Shown: positions 1-8,604, counted from the first letter of the stretch. The stretch is 52,472 bases of DNA from Methylobacterium sp. J-070 (GCF_022829385.1 NZ_JAKSXX010000287.1:1-52472), one strand, 5' to 3'. Numbers and translations are program-made. Notes: generated from the letters alone by a model not told the origin.

Positions 1-819
1 GCCGGGCTCGATCATCATCGGGCCGCGATCCTCGAGGTTCCACATGGCGTAGGCCACCGCCTCGCCCTTGTCGTTCGAGATCAGCACGCCGTTGCGGCGG
101 CCGGCGATCTCGCCCTTGAAGGGCTCGTAGGCCTTGAACAGCGAGCCGCCGTAATAGACGAGATCGACATTGGCCGAGTTGAGCTTGGACACGAGCGCCG
201 AGTAGTCCTTCTCGCCCGGGTTGATGCCCTCGACCAGCACCGCGGCGCCGCCCTTGGCCTTGAACGCCTTCAGGGTCTCGTCGGCCAGGCCCTTGCCGTA
301 GGGGGTCTTGTCGTGGACGAAGGCGATCCGCTTGTCCTTGAAATGATCGGCCAGATACGTGCCGGCCACCGCGCCCTGCTGGTCGTCGCGGCCGCAGGTG
401 CGGAAGGTGTTCCACATCCCGCGGTCGGTGAACTTCACGTTCGTGGAGGCCGGGGTGACCTGGACGATGCCGGCGTCGAGATAGACGTCGGAAGCCGGGA
501 TCGACACGCCGGAATTGTAGGTGCCCATCACCATCGTCACGCCGTCGCTGGCGAACTTGTTGGCCACCGACACGCCCTGCTTCGGGTCGGAGGCGTCGTC
601 GCCGACCACGGTCTGGAAGGTCCGGCCCTTGATCCCGCCGGCCTTGTTGATGTCCTCGACGGCTTGGCTGGCGCCGTTGCGGAGCTGCGCCCCGAAGGCC
701 GCGTAGGGCCCGGTCAGGGGCGCGGCGATGCCGATCTTCACCGGCCCCCCCTTGTCCTGCGCCTGCACGGCGCCCGCCGTCAGAAGCCCGAGGAGACAAA
801 ACGCCAGGGTTGCTCTCAC
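1..819 (-). CDS. ABC transporter substrate-binding protein (LivJ-like), partial and chimeric
   Basis: The gene starts at GTG (817-819) with a GGAG-like ribosome site just upstream and runs off the left edge of the window; 273 codons are visible. A hydrophobic signal peptide ends near VQAQ. The next ~200 residues closely match the neighbouring gene at 927-2060 and are a type-1 periplasmic binding fold (IPASDVYLDAGIVQVTPAST, KDKRIAFVHDK). Known members capture branched-chain amino acids, amides or related solutes for an ABC importer. After the shared VYYGG, near base 150, the similarity stops. The remaining ~48 residues (FKGEIAGRRNG, AYAMWNLED, RGPMMIEPG) do not look like the second half of a binding protein and faintly recall DUF1254 proteins. 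No Liv permease or ATPase genes are next to it. The binding-protein call is firm for the N-terminal part only; whether the chimera works is unknown. Confidence 0.75.
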   Translation of the reverse strand, partial: MRATLAFCLLGLLTAGAVQAQDKGGPVKIGIAAPLTGPYAAFGAQLRNGASQAVEDINKAGGIKGRTFQTVVGDDASDPKQGVSVANKFASDGVTMVMGTYNSGVSIPASDVYLDAGIVQVTPASTNVKFTDRGMWNTFRTCGRDDQQGAVAGTYLADHFKDKRIAFVHDKTPYGKGLADETLKAFKAKGGAAVLVEGINPGEKDYSALVSKLNSANVDLVYYGGSLFKAYEPFKGEIAGRRNGVLISNDKGEAVAYAMWNLEDRGPMMIEPG

Positions 820-876
820 GATACGCTCCCAGATTGTGGATGGTGACGCGACTCTTGTGCGGGGGCAGTCCACGGG

Positions 877-898
877 GCGCGCCGCCGGTGCGGCGCGC
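877..898 (-). terminator. Hairpin between tandem binding-protein genes
   Basis: A perfect 9-bp stem (GCGCGCCGC / GCGGCGCGC) with a CGGT loop lies downstream of the stop of the 927-2060 gene and upstream of the next gene's start. No T-run follows, so it may be a weak terminator or a processing/stability stem that sets the relative expression of the two genes. Confidence 0.4.
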
Positions 899-926
899 GG
901 GTCACGCTGGGGATCCGGCGCCGGCC

Positions 927-2060
927 TCACGGCGCCAGCTCGTTGCCGGCATAGTCGATCTTGCCGTCGGCGCCCTTCGTCCACGCGTACATGAGGTAGT
1001 CGGGCCGGGTGATGTCGCCCTTCTTGTCGTAGGCGATCGGGCCGACCACGGTGTCGATGGTCTGACCCCGGTGCAGCCAGTCGGCCAGCACCTTGCCGTT
1101 GCTGGAGCCGGTCTCGGCGGCGGCGCGGGCGAGCACCTGAACGGCCGCGTAGGTGTAGAGCGTGTAGGCGTCGGGATCGATTTTCCTGGCTTTGAGCGCC
1201 GCCACCGCGGCCTGGGCCTTCGGGTTCTTGCGGGCGTCCGGCGAGAAGGTCATCAGCGTGCCCTCGGCGGCATCGCCGGCGATCTGCACGAACTCCTTCG
1301 GGGCGAGGCCGTCGCCGCCGATCAGGATCGCCTTCAGGCCCTGGTCGCGCATCTGCCGGAGGATCAGCCCGGCCTCGGTGTGGTAGCCGCCGTAATAGAC
1401 GAGCTCGACATTGGCCGATTTCAGCTTGGACACGAGCGCCGAATAGTCCTTCTCGCCCGGGTTGACGCCCTCGACCAGCACCGCCTTGCCGCCCTTGGCC
1501 TTGAGCGTCATCTGCGTCTCCTGGGCGAGGCCCCTGCCGTACGACGACTTGTCGTGGACGAAGGCGATCCGCTTGTCCTTGAAGTGCGCGGCCAGGTACG
1601 TGCCCGCCACCACACCCTGCTGGTCGTCGCGCCCGCAGGTGCGGAAGGTGTTCCACATGCCCCGCTCGGTGAACTTCACGTTGGTGGAGGCCGGGGTGAC
1701 CTGGACGATGCCGGCGTCGAGATAGACGTCTGAGGCCGGGATCGACACGCTGGAGGCGAAGGGGCCGACCACCATGGTCACGCCGTCCGCGGCGAGCTTG
1801 TTGGCCACCGAGACACCCTGCTTCGGATCGGACGCGTCGTCGCCGTAGACGGGCTCGAAGAGCCGGCCCTTGATGCCGCCGGCCTTGTTGATGTCCTCGA
1901 TCGCCTGGCTGGCGCCGTTCTTCACCTGCACGCCGAAGGCCGCATACGACCCGGTCACGCCGGCCGAGATACCGATCTTCAAGGGACCGTCCTTGTCCTG
2001 AGCCTGCGCGACTCCAATCATCACAAGTCCAGCAATGACCGTTGACAGTATGGTTCTCAT
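927..2060 (-). CDS. ABC transporter substrate-binding protein, branched-chain amino acid (LivJ) type
   Basis: A complete 377-residue protein, the usual length for the family. Residues 1-20 form a signal peptide (cleavage expected at AQA/QD). The rest is a type-1 periplasmic binding fold: LKIGISAGVTGSYAAFG at the start, then VVGPFASSVSIPASDVY, FVHDKSSYGRGLAQE and, in the second lobe, YYGGYHTEAGLILRQMRDQ. The ATG at 2058-2060 follows a GGGGGAAG ribosome site. It is expected to be periplasmic and to deliver an amino acid, amide or urea-like ligand to an ABC permease; the ligand cannot be read from sequence. The truncated neighbour at 1-819 is a tandem duplicate of its N-terminal half. No transporter membrane genes are adjacent, so it may serve a system encoded elsewhere or to the left of the window. 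Confidence 0.9.
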   Translation of the reverse strand: MRTILSTVIAGLVMIGVAQAQDKDGPLKIGISAGVTGSYAAFGVQVKNGASQAIEDINKAGGIKGRLFEPVYGDDASDPKQGVSVANKLAADGVTMVVGPFASSVSIPASDVYLDAGIVQVTPASTNVKFTERGMWNTFRTCGRDDQQGVVAGTYLAAHFKDKRIAFVHDKSSYGRGLAQETQMTLKAKGGKAVLVEGVNPGEKDYSALVSKLKSANVELVYYGGYHTEAGLILRQMRDQGLKAILIGGDGLAPKEFVQIAGDAAEGTLMTFSPDARKNPKAQAAVAALKARKIDPDAYTLYTYAAVQVLARAAAETGSSNGKVLADWLHRGQTIDTVVGPIAYDKKGDITRPDYLMYAWTKGADGKIDYAGNELAP

Positions 2061-2455
2061 GTCTTCCCCCGCGTTTTAAGGAGTTCTTGCCCCGGCACCC
2101 GCACGCAATATTTTGTCCAGACTCGCTGTCCGGGTTCTGATCTGCGGCGACGCGGGCCTGACCCTGTTTTCAACGCGCGGCGGCGTCAAGGCCGCAAGCA
2201 TAGGGAAGCGCCGGGCCGGATCGATCCGAAACCGCTCCGACCCCTCCGGCCGCTCCGGCGAAGCCGACGTTCTGGGCGGCACCGCCCGAATCCTGCCCGG
2301 GAATCCGCAGGGTCCCCCGACCTGAGGTGGCGTGGCTTCGAAGATGCATCGGGCGGACGCCTCCGTCGCAGCCCGTCGAGATCGATGACCGTTCCTCCGC
2401 CGCTCCGCACATCCGGCCGCAGGCCGTTCCCCGCCCCGCGCCCGGGACGCGGCTG
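2061..2455. other. Divergent intergenic region
   Basis: This stretch lies between the start of the leftward binding-protein gene and the rightward glucosidase. It should hold both promoters. The open frame that extends the glucosidase upstream to 2327 reads as low-complexity Arg/Pro sequence and was not included. No RNA gene or clear operator is visible. Confidence 0.4.
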
Positions 2456-5125
2456 ATGAGTCCGGGCGGAGATGACTCGATCGATTGGGCGGAGCGCCGC
2501 CGGATCGCCGAGCAGGGCCGGGGCGACCGGGCGTGGTCCCTGTGGGGCCCCTATCTCGCCGAGCGGCAATGGGGGACCGTGCGGGAGGATTACAGCCCCG
2601 ACGGCGATGCCTGGCGGGCACTGCCGCACGAGGAGGCCCGCTCCCGTGCCTATCGGTGGGGCGAGGACGGGCTGGCGGGGATCTGCGACGAGCGCGGCAG
2701 CCTGTGCCTGGCCCTGGCCCTGTGGAACGGGCGCGACCGCATCCTCAAGGAACGCCTGTTCGGCCTGACCAATCAGGAGGGCAACCACGGCGAGGACGTC
2801 AAGGAGGTCTACCACTACCTCGACGCGGTCCCGAGCCACGCCTACCTCAAGCAGCTCTACCGCTACCCGCAGGCGGCGTTCCCCTACGAGGCGCTGGTGC
2901 GCGAGAACCTGGCGCGCGGGCGCGACCGGCCGGAATACGAGATCGCGGAGACCGGGATCTTCGAGGACGGCCGGTTCTTCGACGTCACGGTCGAGTACGC
3001 CAAGGCGGATGCCGACGACATCCACGCCGTCGTCACGGCGCTGAACCGGGGGCCCGAGACCGCCGAGCTCCATCTCGTGCCGCAGCTCTGGTTCCGCAAC
3101 ACCTGGTCCTGGCAGGCCGGGCAGGAGCGGCCGCGGATCGCCGCCGATCCCGAGGGCGGCGTGACCTGCACGCATCCGCGGCTCGGCCCCTATCGCCTCG
3201 CCTATGACGGCGCGCCGGACCTCCTGTTCTGCGAGAACGACACCAACCTTCGCCTGCACGGCGGCCAGCCGGACGCCCCGGGCCCGTTCAAGGACGGCCT
3301 GCACGCGGCGATCGTCGGGGGCGATGCGACCGCCATCCGCCGGGATGCGGGGACCCGGCTCGGCCTGCACTACCCCCTGCGGCTCGAGCCCGGCGCCACG
3401 GCCCGGATCCGCCTGCGCCTGTCGGCCGGATCCCGGGTGCGACCGGTCGACGCCGACGGCGCCGTCGTCCGCCGCCGCATCGCCGAGGCGGACGCGTTCT
3501 ACGAGGGGCTGCAGGACGGCATCACCGATCCGGACGCCCGCACGATCTTCCGGCAGGCCGCCGCGGGCCTGATCTGGTCCAAGCAGCTCTACGGCTACGG
3601 CGTGCGCCGCTGGTTGGAGGGCGACCCCCTCCAGCCAGCGCCGCCGCGCGAGCGCGAGGGCGGCCGCAACAGCCAGTGGCGCCACCTCGCGGCCGCCGAC
3701 GTCCTGTCGATGCCCGACACCTGGGAGTACCCGTGGTTCGCCGCCTGGGACCTCGCCTTCCACTGCCTGCCGCTGGCGCTGCTGGACCCGGACTTCGCCA
3801 AGAAGCAGCTCCTGCTGCTCACCCGCGAGTGGTACATGCATCCGAACGGCCAGCTCCCGGCCTACGAGTGGGAGTTCGGCGACGCCAACCCGCCGGTCCA
3901 TGCCTGGGCCACCTACCGGGTGTTCGAGATCGACCGGGAGCGGCGGGGCGGGCGCGGCGACCTCGCCTTCCTGGAGGGCGTGTTCCACAAGCTCCTGATC
4001 AACTTCACCTGGTGGGTGAACCGCAAGGACGCGCAGGGGCGCAACGTCTTCCAGGGCGGCTTCCTGGGGCTCGACAATGTCGGCGTGTTCGACCGCTCGC
4101 GCCCGCCCCCGGGCTTCGGGGTGGTCCACCAGGCGGACGGGACCGCCTGGATGGCGATGTACGCCCTCAACATGATGCGCATCGCCCTGGAGCTCGCCCT
4201 CCACAACGACGTCTACGAGAGCACCGCCTCGAAATTCTTCGAGCACTTCCTGCTCATCGCCGAGGCGATGACCGACATGGGCGGGGACGGCGGCGGCGAA
4301 GGCTTCGGCCTGTGGGACGAGGTCGACGAGTTCTACTACGACGAAGTCGACATCCCCGGCGGCGAGCGGCTGCCCCTACGGGTCCGCTCCATGGTCGGGC
4401 TGGTGCCGCTCTTCGCCGTGGAGGTAATCGAGCCCTCCGTGCTGCAGCGGCTGCCCGACTTCGCGCGGCGCCTGAACTGGGTCCTGGAGAACCGGCCCCA
4501 CCTCGCCCGGCTGGTCTCCCGCTGGAACGAGGGCGGCGTGAAGGATCGCAAGCTGCTGTCGCTCCTGCGCGGCCACCGGATGAAGGCGCTGCTGCGGCGC
4601 ATGCTCGACGAGACCGAGTTCCTCTCGCCCTACGGCGTGCGCTCGCTCTCCAAGGTCCACCGCGACGCGCCCTACGTGCTCAACCAGTTCGGCGCCTCCT
4701 TCACGGTGCGGTACGACCCGGCCGACTCGACCTCCAACATGTTCGGCGGCAACTCGAACTGGCGCGGGCCGGTGTGGATGCCGATGAACTTCCTCATCGT
4801 CGAGGCGCTGCGCCGCTTCCACGCCTATTACGGCGACGATTTCCTGGTGGAATACCCGACCGGCTCCGGCACGATGCGCACCCTCGCTTCCATCGCGGAT
4901 GCCCTGCAGGACCGTCTGATCGCGCTGTTCGCCAGGGACACGGACGGCCGCCGGCCCGCCTTGGGGCCCGGGCCGCATATCGCCCCGGCGCCCGGTGCCG
5001 AGGAAGCCCTGCTGTTCCACGAGTTCTTCGACGGCGATACCGGGCGCGGGCTCGGCGCCGCGCATCAGACGGGCTGGACGGCGCTGATCCTCAACCTGCT
5101 GCACGACCGCGCCCGGACGCGGTAG
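2456..5125 (+). CDS. GH63-like glucosidase (mannosyl-oligosaccharide glucosidase family)
   Basis: About 889 residues from the ATG at 2456; an earlier in-frame start at 2327 adds only low-complexity sequence. The N-terminal half is a beta-sandwich region (residues ~1-350: WGPYLAERQWGTVREDYS, FGLTNQEGNHGEDVKE, WFRNTWSWQ). The C-terminal half is an (alpha/alpha)6 barrel with the GH63 landmarks. WFAAWDLAFH carries the likely catalytic acid Asp432. WRGPVWMPMNFL lies near residue 768. FHEFFDGDTG near residue 855 holds the likely general-base Glu. There is no signal peptide, so it is probably cytoplasmic and acts on alpha-glucosides such as trehalose-, glycogen- or glucosylglycerate-related compounds; the substrate cannot be assigned. 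It is a single gene ending in a strong hairpin. A close alternative name is 'glucosidase, MGH1-like'. Confidence 0.85.
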   Translation: MSPGGDDSIDWAERRRIAEQGRGDRAWSLWGPYLAERQWGTVREDYSPDGDAWRALPHEEARSRAYRWGEDGLAGICDERGSLCLALALWNGRDRILKERLFGLTNQEGNHGEDVKEVYHYLDAVPSHAYLKQLYRYPQAAFPYEALVRENLARGRDRPEYEIAETGIFEDGRFFDVTVEYAKADADDIHAVVTALNRGPETAELHLVPQLWFRNTWSWQAGQERPRIAADPEGGVTCTHPRLGPYRLAYDGAPDLLFCENDTNLRLHGGQPDAPGPFKDGLHAAIVGGDATAIRRDAGTRLGLHYPLRLEPGATARIRLRLSAGSRVRPVDADGAVVRRRIAEADAFYEGLQDGITDPDARTIFRQAAAGLIWSKQLYGYGVRRWLEGDPLQPAPPREREGGRNSQWRHLAAADVLSMPDTWEYPWFAAWDLAFHCLPLALLDPDFAKKQLLLLTREWYMHPNGQLPAYEWEFGDANPPVHAWATYRVFEIDRERRGGRGDLAFLEGVFHKLLINFTWWVNRKDAQGRNVFQGGFLGLDNVGVFDRSRPPPGFGVVHQADGTAWMAMYALNMMRIALELALHNDVYESTASKFFEHFLLIAEAMTDMGGDGGGEGFGLWDEVDEFYYDEVDIPGGERLPLRVRSMVGLVPLFAVEVIEPSVLQRLPDFARRLNWVLENRPHLARLVSRWNEGGVKDRKLLSLLRGHRMKALLRRMLDETEFLSPYGVRSLSKVHRDAPYVLNQFGASFTVRYDPADSTSNMFGGNSNWRGPVWMPMNFLIVEALRRFHAYYGDDFLVEYPTGSGTMRTLASIADALQDRLIALFARDTDGRRPALGPGPHIAPAPGAEEALLFHEFFDGDTGRGLGAAHQTGWTALILNLLHDRARTR

Positions 5126-5154
5126 GGCGCGCGCCGCCCGAGCGGTGCGCGCCC
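5125..5154. terminator. Bidirectional terminator hairpin
   Basis: A 13-bp stem (bases 5125-5137 against 5142-5154, one G-U pair) with a CCGA loop starts at the last base of the glucosidase stop codon. It sits between that gene and the convergent small gene ending at 5162. The position suggests it ends transcripts from both sides; there is no strong T-run. Confidence 0.6.
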
Positions 5155-5161
5155 ACCCGGA

Positions 5162-5476
5162 TCAGCAGCTGAGCCGGCGGCCCTCGCGACGGCCGAAGAC
5201 GCGGTAATGCGCGGCGCCGGACTCCATCTGGCCGGCGGCCACGGCGCGGCGGACATCCGGGTTGCAGCGCAGGTACTCGCGCTCGTCGAAGCCGTAGGCC
5301 CGACCGCGCGAATCGTCCCGATACCCGCGGCCCCGATCGTCATAGTCGCCGCGATCCCGATAACCGCGGTCCCGGTAGCCGTAATCTTCGTAATCAGGGC
5401 GCGGCTGTGCGGAGACCGGGCCGACCACGCCCAGGATCCCGAGACTCACCGCTGCCGCTGCCAAAAACACCTTCAT
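5162..5476 (-). CDS. Small exported Arg/Gly/Tyr-rich protein with C-terminal NPDV..HY..GR.EGR motif
   Basis: 104 residues. Residues 1-23 are a signal peptide (MKVFLAAAAVSLGILG, cleavage near VSA/Q). Residues ~25-60 are a low-complexity tract built on YRDRG units, probably disordered. Residues ~67-104 hold the module EYLRCNPDV, AVAAGQMESG, AHYRVFGRREGRR, a short helical motif seen in many secreted and surface proteins of alphaproteobacteria. Two cysteines (in YLRCNPD and the last residue) could pair. The start is backed by a GGGAGGATT ribosome site. It is likely periplasmic or envelope-associated; no molecular function can be given. Confidence 0.8.
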   Translation of the reverse strand: MKVFLAAAAVSLGILGVVGPVSAQPRPDYEDYGYRDRGYRDRGDYDDRGRGYRDDSRGRAYGFDEREYLRCNPDVRRAVAAGQMESGAAHYRVFGRREGRRLSC

Positions 5477-6024
5477 CGTGCCAATCCTCCCTTATCGGTG
5501 GCTTGAAACGCGTCGCGGGGCGGATGGTTCGATCGCCCCGAACGTAGCGCCGCCGCTCCGACCGTCCCGGGGCTCGCTCATGAATTCCGTCAAGAGACGG
5601 GTTCCGTCGAGCCACGCAGCACGGCGCGGAAGCGGGATCCGGCTGACAGCCCCCCTAGAAGCCGATCCTCCGGAGGCAACATCCGGTCGCAACGCCATCA
5701 GGTCCGGTAGTGCTGCGGCAAGGACAATGACGCCAGACCGTCGCCTGATCGATGCGATGTTCCCCTTATAGTCACGGCGCATCCTGAAACAGGATGCCGC
5801 TTGTCTGAAGCTAGTGCCTGACACAGAATCCCGTCTCGGCCAGTTGCGCTGAGATCCGGTTTCCCCGACGCGTGATCGCTTTTCGGGATGTCGCGACACG
5901 GGCAGCGCTCGATCGCGTCGCGGAGGGCGCCTTGTTCCGGCGTGCCGCGCACCGTCCTGGCATCCCTGACGGCGGATCATGGATTCCCGGCCGGGCTCGG
6001 GTCGCGGCCCGGCCGGGAACGTCC
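5477..6024. other. Long intergenic region, no convincing gene
   Basis: Open frames here are rich in Arg/Ser/Pro and lack a ribosome site or recognisable motif. The part around 5700-5830 is less GC-rich than the surroundings and could hold the promoter of the leftward gene at 5162-5476. No repeat, RNA gene or strong hairpin stands out. Confidence 0.35.
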
Positions 6025-6288
6025 TCACATGCGGTGCATCATCTCCCGACGCATCATGCGGTGACGCATCTCGCGATGCATCATGTGCCGCTCCATCCGG
6101 TGACGCATCATCCGGTGCTCCATGCGCCGCCGCATCATGTGGCGCTCCATCCGGTCCATCTGGACGGTCGAGACGAGGCCGGCCGGAGCGGCGACGGCGC
6201 CGGGGCCGATCGGGGCGGCGGAAGCGGGAAGCGCGACGGCGCTGCCGAGGACGGCGAGCAGGGCGGCAGTAATGATCGAACTACGCAC
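6025..6288 (-). CDS. Exported Met/Arg/His-rich small protein
   Basis: 87 residues from the GTG at 6286-6288, chosen because it places a clean signal peptide at the N-terminus (ITAALLAVLGSAVALPASAA) and follows an AGAGGAT ribosome site; upstream in-frame sequence is Arg/Pro-rich and unlikely to be translated. After cleavage near ASA/AP, the last ~47 residues are almost only Met, Arg, His and Glu, in imperfect RHRMERHMM-type units. In other exported proteins, Met/His-rich tails can bind Cu(I) or other soft metals, which would be a periplasmic role; this is inference. The repetitive, strongly basic tail could also bind nucleic acid or polyanions. No family was recognised. Confidence 0.65.
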   Translation of the reverse strand: MRSSIITAALLAVLGSAVALPASAAPIGPGAVAAPAGLVSTVQMDRMERHMMRRRMEHRMMRHRMERHMMHREMRHRMMRREMMHRM

Positions 6289-6885
6289 GGGCAGTATCCT
6301 CTCTACGCTGCCCCCGAGGGGGCGGGCGTTTCCACGGGTCCAAGGCCGGACCAGCTCCGGCCCAGGCACCGCCCAGGAAGCCCCGGGCCGCCCGGATGGT
6401 TCCCAGGATTGAATCCCCGCCACCGGGCGCGCGTCCCGCCGGACCGTATCCGACGAACGGCGGTGAGGGCCGCCGTCCGGGACGGCGCCGGACGATCCGG
6501 CCTGTGCGGGCCGACCTGCGGTGTTGCCGGGACGCATCGCCGGATCGGAACCGCGCCGGCGACATGTCGTTCCGCGTCACGAACCCGGGTCATGAATTCT
6601 CGCGTCTATTCTTTTTAGAATGATATCGATGCGGTTCTTGTTTATATATTTCGCCAAATTATACTAAGATGCAATGTATTTTATAGATTATCGATTCCAA
6701 AACATGATCGTTCCTCCGACGAGTTTCGCGTTTCCGAATCATAAAGACCGTCTTAAGCTTGGTCGCGGGTCGCGGCGTCCCGCCGACACTCGATCAAGAT
6801 CGGCAAGTCAACGCTCCCTTTTCCCCGATCCGATGGAAATCGACCGGTCTCGGGGCAGGGAGCGTGGATTGTTTGGGGCTCTCAA
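6289..6885. promoter_or_regulatory. Intergenic region with an AT-rich island upstream of the outer-membrane protein
   Basis: The first ~300 bases are ordinary GC-rich sequence without a gene. Bases ~6595-6760 are strikingly AT-rich for this genome and contain the dyad ATTCTTTTTAGAAT (6608-6621) and TTTATATATTT. This is the expected place for the promoter of the rightward gene at 6886 and for binding of a regulator or nucleoid protein. No ribosome-bound small ORF is convincing. Confidence 0.45.
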
Positions 6886-7725
6886 ATGCATCGCACCCTG
6901 GGTTCCGGGCTTCTCCTCGTCCTCCTCTCGCAGACCGCCGTTGCCGCGGATCTCCCGCGGGCTGCGAAGCCGGACCGCGTGGTCCCGCCGCTCTTCACCT
7001 GGACGGGGGCCTATGCCGGCCTGTTCGCCGGGTACGGCGCCCTCGACCGCGCCACGCAGTTCGTCTGCACGGGTCCGGGGGGACAGCCGGGGGCACGGTC
7101 CTGCCCAATCCTCCCCGGGAAGCAGGCCTCGGACGACGGCTTCGTCGCGGGGGGCGAACTCGGCTACACGTGGCAGCTGGAGTCCGGGCTGGTCGCCGGC
7201 GGCGCCGCGGATTACCAGTTCACCCGGCTGTGGGGCTACGACCGCTGGAGAGGCACGTTCCCCACCGAAGGCGGCGGCCGCTATCCCCGCAGCGTCGCCC
7301 ATTCCGGCCAGCGGCTGGATGACCTGACGACGCTCCGCGGCAAGGTCGGCTTCGCCGTCGACCGGACCCTCGTCTACGCCACGGGCGGCCTGGCCATGGG
7401 CAATGTCCGGATCGACAACAACCTGACGCTGTCGGGATTTCCCCTGTTCGACGGCCGGCACGGCGAGATGCGCCTGGGCTACGTGGCCGGCGCCGGCATC
7501 GAGCACGCGTTCAGCGAGCATCTCTCCGTCAAGGTCGAGGGCCTGTACTACGACCTCGGCAGCCGCGCGGTCCTGGCGGCCCCGAGCTACCCCCTGCTGA
7601 CCGGCTATCGCGCCGGCACGCGCATCGCGACGGACGGCTTCCTGACCCGGGTCGGTCTCAACTACCGGTTCGGAGCCGGGCTGCCCGACCTGCCGCCCGC
7701 GGGCGCGGCCGGTCCCGCCACCTAG
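6886..7725 (+). CDS. Outer-membrane beta-barrel protein, N-terminal barrel domain (ends at in-frame TAG)
   Basis: 279 residues up to the TAG at 7723-7725. Residues 1-21 are a signal peptide (LLLVLLSQTAVAADLP). The mature part starts with the rhizobial Omp25/RopB-like signature FTWTGAYAGLFAGYG and continues with alternating strands: GFVAGGELGYTWQ, LRGKVGFAVDRTLVYATGG, YVAGAGIEHAFS, VKVEGLYYDLG. The final strand RVGLNYRFG closes an 8-stranded OmpA/Opa-type barrel in the outer membrane. It ends with a Pro/Ala-rich linker, after which the same frame continues into a second barrel (7726-8604). The natural protein therefore appears to be a two-domain fusion of ~572 residues, and this part alone could still fold and insert. 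Confidence 0.8.
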   Translation: MHRTLGSGLLLVLLSQTAVAADLPRAAKPDRVVPPLFTWTGAYAGLFAGYGALDRATQFVCTGPGGQPGARSCPILPGKQASDDGFVAGGELGYTWQLESGLVAGGAADYQFTRLWGYDRWRGTFPTEGGGRYPRSVAHSGQRLDDLTTLRGKVGFAVDRTLVYATGGLAMGNVRIDNNLTLSGFPLFDGRHGEMRLGYVAGAGIEHAFSEHLSVKVEGLYYDLGSRAVLAAPSYPLLTGYRAGTRIATDGFLTRVGLNYRFGAGLPDLPPAGAAGPAT

Positions 7726-8604
7726 GATTTCGAGGGCGGCCTGCGTTATGTCTTCAGCTCCGGCAGCCCGCGCGAGAAGCTCGGCGACCCGTCCGCGCCG
7801 GGCCAGCTCAATTCCCGCCTGACCTACGGCGACGCCCAGGCCCATGCCGGCGAGGGCTTCGCCCGGCTCGAGCACACCCCCACGGGCCTGTTCGCCAAGG
7901 GCTTCCTCGGGACGGGCGGCGTCACGAACGGGCGCCTCGCCGACGAGGATTTCCCGCCCGTCGAAGTGCCGTATTCGAAGACGCACCACCCGATCAAGGA
8001 CGGCGATATCGGCTACGGCGTGATCGATTTCGGATACGAACTCCTGCGCAGCGACGGGTTCAAGCTCGGGGGCTTCCTCGGGTACCAGTACGCGTCCGAA
8101 CTGTACAACGGCTACGGCTGCCGCCAGGTGGCGGGCGGCACCGTCTGCGCCGGCAACCCGGACCCGAACAGCAGCAAGGGCCTCGGCGAGATCATGCAGT
8201 GGAACGCCCTGCGCGTCGGCGTGATCGGCGAGGCGCGGTTCGACCGGGTCCGGCTGAGCCTGGAGGGCGCCTACCTGCCGGTCGTCCGGGTGGACGGCGT
8301 CGACCGCCACTGGAACCGCCCGGACATCAACCCGGGCGCGGAATGGGGCCGGGGCGACGGCTACTTCCTGGAGGGCATCGTCTCCTACGACCTGACGCCG
8401 TCCGTCAGCGTCGGCGTCGGGGGCCGCTACTGGCGGATGCAGACCGACAAGGGCAGCACGTCGGCCTTCCCGTTCCAGAGCGTGCCCAGCCCGATCAAGT
8501 TCCAGACCGAGCGCTACGGCGGCTTCGTGCAGCTCTCGTACAGGCTGGCCGATTTCGGCTTCGGCGAGGCGGCCGCTCCGGCCGTCCTGGTCCGCAAGGA
8601 CTGA
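7726..8604 (+). pseudogene. Second barrel domain of the same outer-membrane protein, cut off by the TAG
   Basis: The reading frame of 6886-7725 stays open from just after the TAG to a TGA at 8602-8604, another ~292 codons. It starts with DFEGGLRYVFSSG and includes SRLTYGDAQAHAGEGFARLE, GFLGTGGVTNGRLADEDFPP, GYELLRSDGFKLGGFLGYQY, LSLEGAYLPVVRVDGV and a terminal aromatic strand FVQLSYRLADFGFG. This is the omptin-like second barrel found fused behind an Opa-type barrel in related rhizobial proteins. An internal ATG at 7966 has no good ribosome site and would lose the first strands and a signal peptide. It is therefore either a disrupted gene, a readthrough extension, or a base error at one codon. 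Confidence 0.7.

Noticed and set aside
2186..4246. Long open frame on the minus strand opposite the glucosidase
   Set aside because: It is antisense to a well-supported GH63 gene; its composition (Val/Arg/Gly/His-rich, no motifs) is the usual shadow of GC-rich coding DNA.
5492..6028. 178-codon minus-strand frame in the gap after the small exported protein
   Set aside because: Arg/Ser/Pro-rich, no ribosome site, no motif, and it crosses less GC-rich non-coding sequence.
7723..7725. Idea that TAG is generally reassigned in this organism
   Set aside because: Several genes here end in TAG at natural C-termini (glucosidase, tauA, the DUF892 gene at 17336), so TAG works as a stop; readthrough or mutation at single sites is more likely.
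7966..8604. Second outer-membrane barrel as an independent gene starting at 7966
   Set aside because: It would lack a signal peptide, the first barrel strands and a ribosome site; the homologous sequence starts 80 codons earlier, directly after the TAG.
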